Below are positions 36,240 to 45,366 of a stretch of DNA of 64,000 bases, one piece after another. The DNA is from Microvirga sp. 3-52 (GTDB lineage Bacteria > Pseudomonadota > Alphaproteobacteria > Rhizobiales > Beijerinckiaceae): NCBI RefSeq assembly GCF_018383585.1, contig NZ_JAHAMK010000001.1, positions 235,017-299,016 on the forward strand. The letters are read 5' to 3'. The notes beneath the pieces are model-generated. The model saw only the letters and a program-made list of their open reading frames with translations. It was not told the origin of the DNA and searched no databases. Numbering within the stretch: position 1 is the first letter of the stretch; every line of letters begins with the position of its first letter. The translations under genes were made by a program, and so were the position numbers.

Positions 36240-38552
36240 ATGAGCGACGAGCCAAAGATCCAACCCTATCCTGGGCCTGCAGGGGGGTGGGGATCTCTTA
36301 AATCCGTCGAGAGCATCCTGACCAAGGAGGGGCGTCTTGTCAGCGGCAATGCGATTCTGCTCAAGCAGAACAAGCCGGACGGCTATGCCTGTGTGAGCTG
36401 CGCCTGGGCCAAGCCGGCGGATCCGCACCCCTTCGAATATTGCGAGAACGGCGCCAAGGCCACGGCGTGGGAACTGACCACCAAGCGGGTGACGCCCGAG
36501 TTCTTCGCCGAGCATACCCTCTCGGAGCTCAGAACCTGGTCCGATCACGATCTCGAGGAGGCCGGACGCCTGACACATCCCATGCGCTGGGACGCGGCCT
36601 CGGATACCTATGTGCCCGTCAGCTGGGAGGACGCGTTCCACGAGATCGGCCAGGAGCTGAAGGGTTTCGATCCGCGCCAGGTGGTTCTCTATGCGTCTGG
36701 CCGCGCGTCGCTTGAAACTTCCTATATGTGGGCGCTCTTCGCCCGGCTCTATGGCACCAACAATCTCCCCGATTCCTCCAACATGTGCCACGAGAGCACC
36801 TCGGTGGCTTTGCCTCAAAGCATCGGCGTTTCCGTAGGCACTGTGATCCTCGACGATTTCGAGAAATCTGACTGCATCCTGTTCTTCGGCCAGAATGTCG
36901 GCACCAACAGTCCGCGAATGCTTCACCCGCTCCAGGAGGCTTCGAAGCGCGGCGTCCCCATCATTACGTTCAATCCCCTGAAGGAGCGCGGACTCGAGCG
37001 CTTCACCAATCCGCAGGCGCCGACCGAGATGCTGACGGGCTCGGAAACGCGCATCTCCTCGCAGTATCATCAGCTGAAGATCGGCGGCGATATCGCAGCG
37101 CTCATGGGGATGGCCAAATCCCTGATCGAAGCCGATGACCGGACAGGGGAGGTTGGCGGCAAGCCCGTTCTCGACCATGCCTTCATCGCCGAGCATACCC
37201 ATGGCTTCGAAGAATTCGCCCAGGCCGCGCGGCAAGCGTCGTGGCCCGAGCTGGAGCGCCGCTCCGGTCTCCCGCAGGCAACACTGGAGGCGGCTGCCAC
37301 CGCTTATGCTCGGGCGAATGCCGTCATCGGGATCTACGGCATGGGGCTGACGCAACACAAAGCCGGTGTCGAGAACGTGCAGATGCTTGTCAATCTGCTT
37401 CTCCTGCGCGGCAATATCGGCAAGCCGGGTGCCGGCATCTGTCCGGTGCGCGGGCATTCCAACGTGCAGGGACAGCGCACCGTCGGCATCGCGGAAAAGC
37501 CCGAACTGGTGCCTCTCGACAAACTCAAGGAGCAATACGGGTTCGAGCCGCCACGCTGGAAGGGCATGACGACTGTCGAAGTCTGCGAAGGCATCATCAA
37601 GGGCGAAGTCAAGGCTTTCGTCGCTCTCGGCGGAAACTTCGTGCGGGCCGCGCCTGAGACGGCGGCTCTGGAACGGTCTTGGACCCGCTTGCGGCTTTCC
37701 GTGCAGATCTCGACCAAGCTCAATCGCAATCACCTTATCCCCGGTGAGATTTCCTACATACTCCCATGCCTCGGACGCATCGAGATCGACGAGCAGGAAA
37801 CGGGACCTCAGGCCGTGGCCGTCGAGGATTCAACGGCTTGCATCCACGGCTCCAAAGGCGTTGCCAAGCCCGCAAGTCCGGATCTTCTGTCAGAACCGCG
37901 CATCGTCGCGGAGATCGCGAAGGCGACGCTGCCGGTAAACGAAAAGGTACCCTGGGACGAGTGGGTGGCCGATTATGCTCGCGTTCGCGAAGCGATCGAG
38001 GAAACCTATCCGGAAGATTTCCGCAGCTTCAATGACCGCATGTGGCAGCCGGGGGGCTTCCACCGTCCCATCGCGGCACGCGAACGGCGCTGGAAGACCA
38101 AGACGGGCAAGGCCAACTTCATCGTGCCCAAGAGCCTCGAAGCAGACCTCGGCATCGCAGAGCAGGATACTGATGTCTTCCAGCTCATGACGGTGCGCTC
38201 CAACGATCAGTTCAACACGACCGTCTACGGCTATCACGATCGCTTCAGGGGCGTGAAAGGCACCCGCATGGTGCTCTTCATGAACCGCAACGACATTGCT
38301 CGTCTGAAGCTGGCGGAGGGAGATGTTGTCACTCTCACGACCGCCGTCGATGATGACGTCCTGCGTCAGGTGAGCGGCTTGCGCGTTACACCCTACGAGA
38401 TTCCCGAAGGCTGCTGCGCAGCTTATTATCCGGAATGCAATCCGCTGATCCCGGTTTGGCATCATGCGGATCAAAGCAAGGTCCCGGCGGCGAAATCGAT
38501 TCCGATCCGTATTGAACTTCTGCAGCACCAGCAGCCGGAGGCGGCGGAATGA
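36240..38552 (+). CDS. FdhF/YdeP family molybdopterin oxidoreductase
   Basis: 770 residues from the ATG at 36240. It has the N-terminal signature DGYAC51VSC54AWAKPADPHPFEYC68ENGAKATAWE, then the molybdopterin core (ASGRASLETSYMWALFARLYGTNNLPDSSNMCHESTSVAL, FFGQNVGTNSPRMLHPLQEASKRG) and the C-terminal molydopterin dinucleotide-binding domain (NQFNTT-like FNTTVYGYHDRFRGVKGTRMVLFMN). E. coli YdeP contributes to acid resistance by an unknown reaction; family members are called formate-dehydrogenase-like but the substrate is unproven. It overlaps fdhD (ATGA), the accessory it needs. It lies directly upstream of the ACIII operon. Confidence 0.93.
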   Translation: MSDEPKIQPYPGPAGGWGSLKSVESILTKEGRLVSGNAILLKQNKPDGYACVSCAWAKPADPHPFEYCENGAKATAWELTTKRVTPEFFAEHTLSELRTWSDHDLEEAGRLTHPMRWDAASDTYVPVSWEDAFHEIGQELKGFDPRQVVLYASGRASLETSYMWALFARLYGTNNLPDSSNMCHESTSVALPQSIGVSVGTVILDDFEKSDCILFFGQNVGTNSPRMLHPLQEASKRGVPIITFNPLKERGLERFTNPQAPTEMLTGSETRISSQYHQLKIGGDIAALMGMAKSLIEADDRTGEVGGKPVLDHAFIAEHTHGFEEFAQAARQASWPELERRSGLPQATLEAAATAYARANAVIGIYGMGLTQHKAGVENVQMLVNLLLLRGNIGKPGAGICPVRGHSNVQGQRTVGIAEKPELVPLDKLKEQYGFEPPRWKGMTTVEVCEGIIKGEVKAFVALGGNFVRAAPETAALERSWTRLRLSVQISTKLNRNHLIPGEISYILPCLGRIEIDEQETGPQAVAVEDSTACIHGSKGVAKPASPDLLSEPRIVAEIAKATLPVNEKVPWDEWVADYARVREAIEETYPEDFRSFNDRMWQPGGFHRPIAARERRWKTKTGKANFIVPKSLEADLGIAEQDTDVFQLMTVRSNDQFNTTVYGYHDRFRGVKGTRMVLFMNRNDIARLKLAEGDVVTLTTAVDDDVLRQVSGLRVTPYEIPEGCCAAYYPECNPLIPVWHHADQSKVPAAKSIPIRIELLQHQQPEAAE

Positions 38553-39364
38553 CCTTGCACCTGTCGCCCGTCATCCGCCTGCCGCGCATGAGCGTGGCAC
38601 AGGATGCTTGTGTCACCGGTGAGCGGATGGTGCCGGAGGAAACGCCCGTGGCCCTGACCTACAACGGGTCGACGCATGCGGTGATGATGGCGAGCCCATC
38701 CGATCTGGAGGATTTCGCCCTCGGCTTCAGCCTGTCCGAAGGGATCGTCTCCGACCCCGCCGATCTTGGGTCAATGGAGATCGTCGAGCACGATCTCGGA
38801 TGTGAGATCAGGATGTGGCTGTCGGATCGATGTGGTGGCTCCTACCAGATGCGCAGGCGCGCATTGGCAGGTCCTGTCGGCTGCGGGTTATGCGGTGTGG
38901 AATCCCTTGCCGAAGCCGCGCGCCCGGTCAGGCCGGTCACAGGCTCGCTTCGGTTGCGGCCCGGCGCCATCAAAGCTGCCATGGCTGATCTCTCGGAGGC
39001 TCAATGCCTGAATCGCGAGACGCGAGCCATACATGGCGCGGCCTTCTGGCGCCCGGATAAAGGCGTGGTCGCCATTCGGGAGGATGTTGGACGGCACAAT
39101 GCGCTCGACAAGCTCGCCGGAGCCCTTGCCAAAGCACGAGAGCCGGGTTCCGATGGTATCGTGTTGCTGACCAGTCGCGTATCCGTCGAGATGGTTCAGA
39201 AGACAGGGCGTATGGGCGCATCGATCCTGGTAGCGATTTCTGCGCCGACAGCTCTGGCCGTGCGGGTGGCGGAGAGCTGCGGGATCACCTTGGTAGGCAT
39301 CGCTCGGAGCAATGCCTTCGAGGTGTTCACCCACCCTGACCGCATCGACCTTCGAACATCCTGA
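38549..39364 (+). CDS. fdhD: formate dehydrogenase accessory sulfurtransferase FdhD
   Basis: 271 residues, overlapping the molybdoenzyme stop by 4 bases. FdhD passes sulfur from IscS to the bis-MGD cofactor. The conserved CxxC is C112-G-L-C115 in GPVGCGLCGVESL. DLEDFALGFSLSEGIV and GVVAIREDVGRHNALDKLAGALA are family motifs, and LLTSRVSVEMVQKTGRMGASILVAISAPTALAV follows. The start agrees with the operon overlap. It confirms that the upstream enzyme needs sulfurated Mo/W cofactor. Confidence 0.95.
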   Translation: MTLHLSPVIRLPRMSVAQDACVTGERMVPEETPVALTYNGSTHAVMMASPSDLEDFALGFSLSEGIVSDPADLGSMEIVEHDLGCEIRMWLSDRCGGSYQMRRRALAGPVGCGLCGVESLAEAARPVRPVTGSLRLRPGAIKAAMADLSEAQCLNRETRAIHGAAFWRPDKGVVAIREDVGRHNALDKLAGALAKAREPGSDGIVLLTSRVSVEMVQKTGRMGASILVAISAPTALAVRVAESCGITLVGIARSNAFEVFTHPDRIDLRTS

Positions 39365-39456
39365 GGGAACGAAGCTCCGCTGAACCGATTGTGTCAACAG
39401 CGAAGCTTCTTCTCGGGCTCATTGCCTGATTCAGCAAAGGGTGCGCGGCACTGGCG

Positions 39457-40107
39457 ATGGCGCAGCTCTTCACACCGGCGGCAACCACCCTGTTCCGGGT
39501 GGCCATCGTGCTCACGTGCCTGGGGATCGTGGCCGGGGGTGCCATGGCCTATGTCTGGGCACGTTCCGGCAGCACCTGGAATGTCGGCAAACCGGCGGCG
39601 CAGCCAATCCCTTTCCGGCATGATCTGCACAGCGGATCGCTCGGTATCGATTGCCGATACTGTCATTCAACCGTGGAGCGTGCGGCGGACGCTGGCATGC
39701 CGTCCGCCCAGACCTGCATGTCGTGCCATTCGCAGGTGTGGGTGGGGGCGAGTGTTCTCGAACCGGTCCGATCGAGTTTCATCCTCGGTCAGCCGATCGA
39801 GTGGGCCTCCGTCCATCGCCTGCCGGACTATGCCTATTTCCACCATGCGGTTCACGTGACCGAGGGGGTCGCCTGCGAGACCTGCCACGGCCGGGTGGAC
39901 CAGATGCCGAAGACGGTGAAGACCCAAACCATGTCCATGGGATGGTGCCTTGATTGCCACCGCAATCCGGTGCCGCACCTTCGACCGCGGGAGGCGGTGT
40001 TCGAAATGGGTTATGAGCCGCACGGCAAAGGCCTGCCGGAGGACGTGCGCGCCTTCTATCAGGAGGCGTCCCGGCGTCTCACCAGCTGCAACACATGCCA
40101 CCGGTAG
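39457..40107 (+). CDS. actA: Alternative Complex III pentaheme cytochrome (ActA)
   Basis: 216 residues. One N-terminal membrane helix (about 12-34) and five CXXCH heme sites at Cys66, Cys87, Cys140, Cys164 and Cys211, the number known for ActA of Alternative Complex III. PFRHDLHSGSLGIDCRYCHSTVE, TCMSCHSQVWV and MSMGWCLDCHRNP match the family. It receives electrons from the Fe-S subunit in the periplasmic part of the quinol:electron acceptor oxidoreductase. First gene of the six-gene unit. Confidence 0.92.
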   Translation: MAQLFTPAATTLFRVAIVLTCLGIVAGGAMAYVWARSGSTWNVGKPAAQPIPFRHDLHSGSLGIDCRYCHSTVERAADAGMPSAQTCMSCHSQVWVGASVLEPVRSSFILGQPIEWASVHRLPDYAYFHHAVHVTEGVACETCHGRVDQMPKTVKTQTMSMGWCLDCHRNPVPHLRPREAVFEMGYEPHGKGLPEDVRAFYQEASRRLTSCNTCHR

Positions 40108-40112
40108 AAGCC

Positions 40113-43025
40113 ATGGGTGAGGGAGCGCCATTCGATCTCGACGCCCTGCGGGCCCGCCTCGCGGCCGAGGATGGATCGAGACTCTGGCGCAGCCTGGAGG
40201 AACTGGCCGACGCGCCGGAGGTGCGCCGCTATGTGGAGGCCGAGTTCCCGGACATCGTGCAGGCCTCGTCCATCGACCGGCGAACCCTGCTCAGACTCAT
40301 GAGCGCCTCCTTGGCTTTGGGAGGTCTTGCTGCCTGCAACGGCAGTGAGGCCGGCAGGAACGCTCCGCTCCTGTCCCAAAGTCACAATATGCCCGGCTAC
40401 ACGCCGGGGGTGCCGGTCACCATTGCCACATCGCTGCCGTTGAACGGCTATGGCCGGGGCGTTCTGGTGAAGGCTCAAGAGGGGCGACCGATCAAGATCG
40501 AGGGAAATCCGCTGCATCCGGCAAGCCTCGGGGCAACGGACGTGTTTGCCCAGGCAGAGATCCTGTCCCTCTATGATCCGGACCGGTCCGACACACCTCT
40601 GCAGAATGGCTTCCCGAGAAGCTGGGAGGAACTCACGAGCTTCATCCGCCCCGTCCGAAACGAACTCGTTGTCGCCGAGGGACGGGGGCTTCATATCCTG
40701 ACGACGCCGACTTCGTCGCCGACCCTGCAGCGGCTTATGGCACAGGCGCGGCAACTCTTTCCACTTGCCCAATGGCATGTGTTTTCACCCATCGCCGACG
40801 ACAACAGACGGGTCGCCGCCACGGCGGCATTCGGCCGGGACCTCGACCTCGTCTACGATCTGACCCAGGCCGACGCCGTCGTCACCCTCGGCGGCGATCT
40901 TTTTGCCGAGGAGCCGGGGCATCTGCGCCATGCGGCCGACTACCAGGCACGCCGGCGGATGCAGGATCGCGCGCTGCCTCGTCTTTTCGCCGTCGAGACA
41001 CGGCCGAGTCTTGTCGGGGCCCGCGCGGACGAGCGTATTCCTCTTCGGCCGAGGGACTTCGAAGCCTTCGTTCAGGCGCTGGCGGCCGCTCTCGGCACAG
41101 GCCCTGCGCCTATCCCCGCGCCGCATCCGTCTATCTCGAAACTGGCGGACGAACTGCGCGGTGCCGGGTCCCGCAGTCTTGTCGTGGCAGGGCGTGAGCA
41201 ATCGGCCCGGGTTCATGCTTTCGTGCATGCGATCAATGCCGGGCTCGGCGCTTTCGGAACGACGATCCGTGCCATCGAACCTGTCAGGACGATGGCGGAG
41301 GATCTGCGCACGCTCGCCGATCTGGCAGGGGCCATCGAGGCCGGTGAGGTATCCCGTCTCGCTATTCTCGGCGGCAATCCAGTCTATACCGCGCCTGCGG
41401 ACATCGATCTGGCCTCGCTCATTCGCCGCGTTCCGCTGTCTCTGCATCTCGGGCAGCATCGGGATGAGACAGCCGCCGTCTGCCAATGGCACATTCCCGA
41501 AGCCCACCCGCTTGAAAGCTGGGGGGACCTGCGAGCCTTCGACGGCACGGTGGGGCTGAGACAGCCTGTGGCGATGCCGTTGAAGCCGGGATTGAGCGTA
41601 GAGGAGTTCCTCGGCCTCATGGCGGGGCAGAATCTGGATGGGCGCGCGCTCGTTCAGGCCACGTGGCGCGAGGCCTGGGGCGACGGGTTCGAACAGCGCT
41701 GGGCACACTCGCTCGAGGATGGGGTGGTCGAGGGTTCGGCGTCACCGACGGTCGCGTTGACCGAACGGTTCGGTGTGACAGCCGAACTGGAAGCTCCTGC
41801 CACATCGGGTGGAATCGATGTGGTCTTCGCTCCCGACCCTTCCGTCTGGGACGGCTCCTTCGCGAACAATGGCTGGCTGCAGGAACTGCCGAAACCTTTG
41901 ACCAAGCAGGTCTGGGGCAACGCGGCCCTCATCGGGCCTGAGACGGCGGCCATCTTCGGCTTGTCCTCGGGCGATGCCATCGATCTCACGGTCGAAGGGC
42001 GCGTGATCCGCGCACCCGTCTGGATCCTCCCGGGCCATGCGCCCGGTACCGTGACGCTGACGCTGGGCTATGGCCGCCAGCTCGCAGGCAGGATCGGCAA
42101 CGGCATCGGGTTCGATGCCTATGCGGTGCGCCCGTCGCGCCAGCCCTGGACCGCCACGGGCGAGATCAGGACGGCCGGCGAGCGGCTTCCGGTCATCTCG
42201 ACGCAGCAGCACCATTCGCTGCAGGGCCGCGACATCGTGCGTGTGGTAGCACCCGACCAGGCCCCCGTTCCGGAGCGAACGGAGCATCCCTCGCTCTATC
42301 CGGAATGGCCTTATGAAGGCCATGCCTGGGGCATGGCCATCGATCTCGATGCCTGCATCGGCTGCAATGCCTGCGTCATCGCCTGCCAGGCCGAGAACAA
42401 CATCGCCGTCGTCGGGCCGGAGGAAGCGACAAGGGGGCGCGAGATGCATTGGCTGCGGGTCGACCGTTACCATGCTGGTGATCCCGCCAATCCGGATACC
42501 TATTTCCAGCCCGTGCCCTGCATGCATTGCGAGAAGGCTCCCTGCGAGGTGGTCTGCCCGGTCAACGCCACCGTGCATTCGTCGGAGGGGCTCAACGACA
42601 TGGTCTATAACCGCTGCATCGGCACGCGAACCTGCTCGAACAATTGTCCCTACAAGGTGCGTCGCTTCAACTTCCTCGACTATCAGGGTACGGACTACAC
42701 CGCCTCTCCCGATGCCATGAACCCGCAGGTGACGGTCCGGGATCGCGGCGTCATGGAAAAGTGCACCTATTGCATTCAGCGCATCGGCACGGCCCGTGCC
42801 GATGCGCATGTCGAAGGCAGGCCCGTGCGCGATGGCGAGATCGTGACGGCCTGCCAGCAGGCCTGCCCGACCCGGGCCATCGTGTTCGGCGACATCAACG
42901 ATCCCGGCAGCGCCGTGAGCCGGCTGAAGCGAGATCCGCGCGATTATGCGCTGCTCGGCAACCTGAACACGAAGCCGCGGACGACCTATCTCGCCCGTAT
43001 CGAATCCTCTCGCGAGAAGGGATAG
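40113..43025 (+). CDS. actB: Alternative Complex III Fe-S/molybdopterin-like subunit (ActB)
   Basis: 970 residues from the ATG at 40113; an ATG at 40095 overlaps actA and is possible. An internal Tat-like segment (DRRTLLRLMSASLALGGLAAC) follows a long N-region, as in other ActB proteins. The large N-terminal part has the molybdopterin-enzyme fold that in ActB carries no cofactor. The C-terminal part binds Fe-S clusters: C748-I-G-C-N-A-C-V-I-A-C, then CMHCEKAPCEVVC, CIGTRTCSNNC and CTYCIQRIG...CQQACP. One cluster motif has Thr where Cys is usual (C-I-G-T), consistent with a 3Fe-4S centre. It links the membrane quinol sites to ActA. Confidence 0.92.
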   Translation: MGEGAPFDLDALRARLAAEDGSRLWRSLEELADAPEVRRYVEAEFPDIVQASSIDRRTLLRLMSASLALGGLAACNGSEAGRNAPLLSQSHNMPGYTPGVPVTIATSLPLNGYGRGVLVKAQEGRPIKIEGNPLHPASLGATDVFAQAEILSLYDPDRSDTPLQNGFPRSWEELTSFIRPVRNELVVAEGRGLHILTTPTSSPTLQRLMAQARQLFPLAQWHVFSPIADDNRRVAATAAFGRDLDLVYDLTQADAVVTLGGDLFAEEPGHLRHAADYQARRRMQDRALPRLFAVETRPSLVGARADERIPLRPRDFEAFVQALAAALGTGPAPIPAPHPSISKLADELRGAGSRSLVVAGREQSARVHAFVHAINAGLGAFGTTIRAIEPVRTMAEDLRTLADLAGAIEAGEVSRLAILGGNPVYTAPADIDLASLIRRVPLSLHLGQHRDETAAVCQWHIPEAHPLESWGDLRAFDGTVGLRQPVAMPLKPGLSVEEFLGLMAGQNLDGRALVQATWREAWGDGFEQRWAHSLEDGVVEGSASPTVALTERFGVTAELEAPATSGGIDVVFAPDPSVWDGSFANNGWLQELPKPLTKQVWGNAALIGPETAAIFGLSSGDAIDLTVEGRVIRAPVWILPGHAPGTVTLTLGYGRQLAGRIGNGIGFDAYAVRPSRQPWTATGEIRTAGERLPVISTQQHHSLQGRDIVRVVAPDQAPVPERTEHPSLYPEWPYEGHAWGMAIDLDACIGCNACVIACQAENNIAVVGPEEATRGREMHWLRVDRYHAGDPANPDTYFQPVPCMHCEKAPCEVVCPVNATVHSSEGLNDMVYNRCIGTRTCSNNCPYKVRRFNFLDYQGTDYTASPDAMNPQVTVRDRGVMEKCTYCIQRIGTARADAHVEGRPVRDGEIVTACQQACPTRAIVFGDINDPGSAVSRLKRDPRDYALLGNLNTKPRTTYLARIESSREKG

Positions 43026-43028
43026 CCG

Positions 43029-44342
43029 ATGGGGAGCGAGGCCCAAGCCGTCACGAGCACGGTCGCGGAGGTTCCGCTCTCCCGTCGCTTCGGTCGGATC
43101 TGGTGGATTGCGCTCCTGGCCTCCGGCGCGCTCGTGCTGCTCCTCGGCTATACGCTGGTCTCGGTCACGATCCTCGGTGTCGGTGTCTGGGGTGTGAACA
43201 TCCCCTTCGTCTGGGGCTTCGACCTGATCAACTATGCCTGGTGGATCGGCATCGCCAACGGCGCCAGCCTCTTCGCGGCCATTCTGGTATTGCGCCGCCA
43301 CGATCTGCGAACGGCGGTGAACCGCTTCGCCGAAGGTGTCGCGCTGTTCGCCGTCATCTGTGCGGGAATCTTCCCGATCTTCCATCTCGGGCGTCCCTGG
43401 CTGTTCTACTGGACATTCCCGTATCCTGCGACCTTCGAGGTTTGGCCCCAGTTCCGCAGCACCCTGACCTGGGATTTCTGGGCCATCAGCACCCATGCCA
43501 TCGTCACGAGCCTGCTCTGGTACGTCGGTCTGATCCCCGATCTCGCGACCTTGCGCGACCGCGCCCGGCGTAAGGCCGTGAAGCGCATCTACGGCGTCTT
43601 CGCCCTCGGCTGGCGGGGCTCGGTGCGCGATTGGGCGTATCACCAGCGCGCCTACCGCCTCGTCGCCATCCTGGTACTGCCTCTGATCCTCATCATGCAG
43701 AGCACGGTCGCCTTCGAATTCGCCGTGACTCTCGTGCCCGACTGGCACGAGACCCGCCAGCCGCTTCACTTCGTGGCCACTGGCCTGGCCCAGGGATTGT
43801 CCATCGTACTCCTGGTCACCGTGCTGCTGCGCTGGGGCTTGCGGCTCGAGCGGTACATCGACGAAGGAGACATCGACCTTCTAGGCAAGCTCGCCCTCGC
43901 AAGCGCCCTCGTGTCGGGCTATCTCTATCTCGACGAGATCGTTTCGGCCCTCCTGGCGGATCGAAGCGCGCAGGAGGCGACGTTCAACCGGATGACCGGC
44001 GAGTATGCGGGTCTCTACTGGACGGCCATCGTCTACAGCATCCTGATCCCGCAGCTCCTCTGGCTGAAGGCGGCGCGCCGGAGCACCATCGCCGGAGTGT
44101 TCGTCGGCTTCTCCATCGGCGTCGGAATCTGGTTCGACCGCTACTCGATCATCGTCGGCGGGCTCCAGATGGATCATCTGCCATCGATCTGGCGGACCTA
44201 CAGCCCGACCCTTGCCGAGACGGGACTCTTCCTTGGAACCGTCGGCCTGTTTGCGGCGCTCCTGCTGCTGTTCGTTCGCTTTCTCCCGGTGATCTCCATG
44301 TTCGAGACCCGGCATGACGAGCATCAGGAGAAATCCTCATGA
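43029..44342 (+). CDS. actC: Alternative Complex III NrfD-like membrane subunit (ActC)
   Basis: 437 residues, about ten membrane helices. NrfD/PsrC-like quinol-binding subunit: YTLVSVTILGVGVWGVNIPFVWGFDLINYAWWIGIANGASLFAAILVLRRHDLRTAVNRFAEGVALFAVICAGIFPIFHLGRPWLFYWTFPYP is the typical start, and WFDRYSIIVGGLQMDHLPS the typical late loop. It oxidises quinol with ActB and ActF. It starts 3 bases after actB and overlaps actD by 4 bases. Confidence 0.92.
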   Translation: MGSEAQAVTSTVAEVPLSRRFGRIWWIALLASGALVLLLGYTLVSVTILGVGVWGVNIPFVWGFDLINYAWWIGIANGASLFAAILVLRRHDLRTAVNRFAEGVALFAVICAGIFPIFHLGRPWLFYWTFPYPATFEVWPQFRSTLTWDFWAISTHAIVTSLLWYVGLIPDLATLRDRARRKAVKRIYGVFALGWRGSVRDWAYHQRAYRLVAILVLPLILIMQSTVAFEFAVTLVPDWHETRQPLHFVATGLAQGLSIVLLVTVLLRWGLRLERYIDEGDIDLLGKLALASALVSGYLYLDEIVSALLADRSAQEATFNRMTGEYAGLYWTAIVYSILIPQLLWLKAARRSTIAGVFVGFSIGVGIWFDRYSIIVGGLQMDHLPSIWRTYSPTLAETGLFLGTVGLFAALLLLFVRFLPVISMFETRHDEHQEKSS

Positions 44343-44878
44343 CGCAGCGCCTCTATGGCATCATGGCCGAATTCAGGAGCCCGGAAGCCCTGACGGATGC
44401 CGTCAAGGCAACGAAGCGTGCGGGTTTTACCAGGCTCGATGCGTTCAGCCCCTTTCCGCTCTCGGATCTCGCCCAGGAACTCGGCGTTCGCACCGCCGTC
44501 ATTCCCTGGATCGCATTCATGGCTGCGCTGGTCGGCGCAGGCCTTCAATATGGTTCTCAATACTGGATGAATGCCGTCGATTATCCCCTGAACGTCGGCG
44601 GACGGCCGCTCGACAGCTGGCCTGCCTTCATCCCGTCCACGCTGATTGTCGCGATTCTCTGGGCGGGCGCCGCGACCCTGATCGGCCTGCTTCTGATCCT
44701 GCGGCTGCCGCGGCTCCATCATCCCGTCTTCGAGGTTCATGGTTTCGAGCGTGCTTCCAACGATCGCTTCTTTCTCTGCATCCTGAGCGACGATCCGCTT
44801 TTCGAGAGTGCGGCGACCCGGAATTTCCTGGAGGGACTGGCGCCGCAGATCGTGCGGGAGGTTCCCGCATGCGCTTAG
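44339..44878 (+). CDS. actD: Alternative Complex III subunit ActD (DUF3341)
   Basis: 179 residues. N-terminal soluble domain [40 protein letters not shown], two membrane helices (TAVIPWIAFMAALVGAGLQYG and LIVAILWAGAATLIGLLLIL), then HHPVFEVHGFERASNDRFFLCILSDDPLF. This is the DUF3341 pattern of ActD. It binds on the cytoplasmic side of the complex. It overlaps actC by 4 bases and the actE start by 10. Confidence 0.92.
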   Translation: MTQRLYGIMAEFRSPEALTDAVKATKRAGFTRLDAFSPFPLSDLAQELGVRTAVIPWIAFMAALVGAGLQYGSQYWMNAVDYPLNVGGRPLDSWPAFIPSTLIVAILWAGAATLIGLLLILRLPRLHHPVFEVHGFERASNDRFFLCILSDDPLFESAATRNFLEGLAPQIVREVPACA

Positions 44879-45366
44879 CCGCTGCCTTCATCGCGAGTGC
44901 ACTCCTGGCAGCCTGCGATACGGGTACGGAGCAACGGGATGCCGTCGCCTCGACCCGCACGGTCCAAAGACCCTATCTGCCCGTTCCTCCAGGAACCATC
45001 GCCAGGGGAACGGCCGCACGGCAGGCGGCTCTTGCATCTCCTGGACCGGAGGTGACACGAGACGTCATGGCGCGGGGCGAAGAACGGTTCCGGGCCTTCT
45101 GCTCCCCATGCCATGGCTCCAGCGGACGCGGCGACGGGACGGTGGTCTCGCGCGGCTTTCCGCCGCCGCCCTCCTATCACGAAGAGCGCCTGCTCTCGCT
45201 GTCGCCGGAGCAGATCGTACAGGTGATTACCAACGGAAAGGGGCGGATGTTCCCATATGCGGACCGCGTGCTTCCCGAGGAGCGCTGGGCCATCGCGCAT
45301 TATGTCAAAGCCTTGCAGGCCCGGGACCCGGGCTCGGGTCCGGATCGCGGGGCGGCACGCCCATGA
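44869..45366 (+). CDS. actE: Alternative Complex III monoheme cytochrome c (ActE)
   Basis: 165 residues from the ATG at 44869. A lipoprotein signal MRLAAAFIASALLAAC has Cys16 as lipid site. A single heme motif CSPCH in ERFRAFCSPCHGSSGRGDGTVVSRGFPPPPSYH and a later axial Met region (GRMFPYADRVLPEERWAIAHYVKAL). It is the soluble-side heme subunit of ACIII that passes electrons on, probably to the caa3 oxidase encoded downstream. It overlaps both neighbours by a few bases. Confidence 0.9.
   Translation: MRLAAAFIASALLAACDTGTEQRDAVASTRTVQRPYLPVPPGTIARGTAARQAALASPGPEVTRDVMARGEERFRAFCSPCHGSSGRGDGTVVSRGFPPPPSYHEERLLSLSPEQIVQVITNGKGRMFPYADRVLPEERWAIAHYVKALQARDPGSGPDRGAARP

Noticed and set aside
41742..43769. 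675-codon minus-strand open frame across actB and actC
   Set aside because: High GC makes long antisense frames common. The plus-strand frames have heme/Fe-S and membrane-helix motifs and correct operon overlaps; the antisense product is a charged low-complexity sequence.
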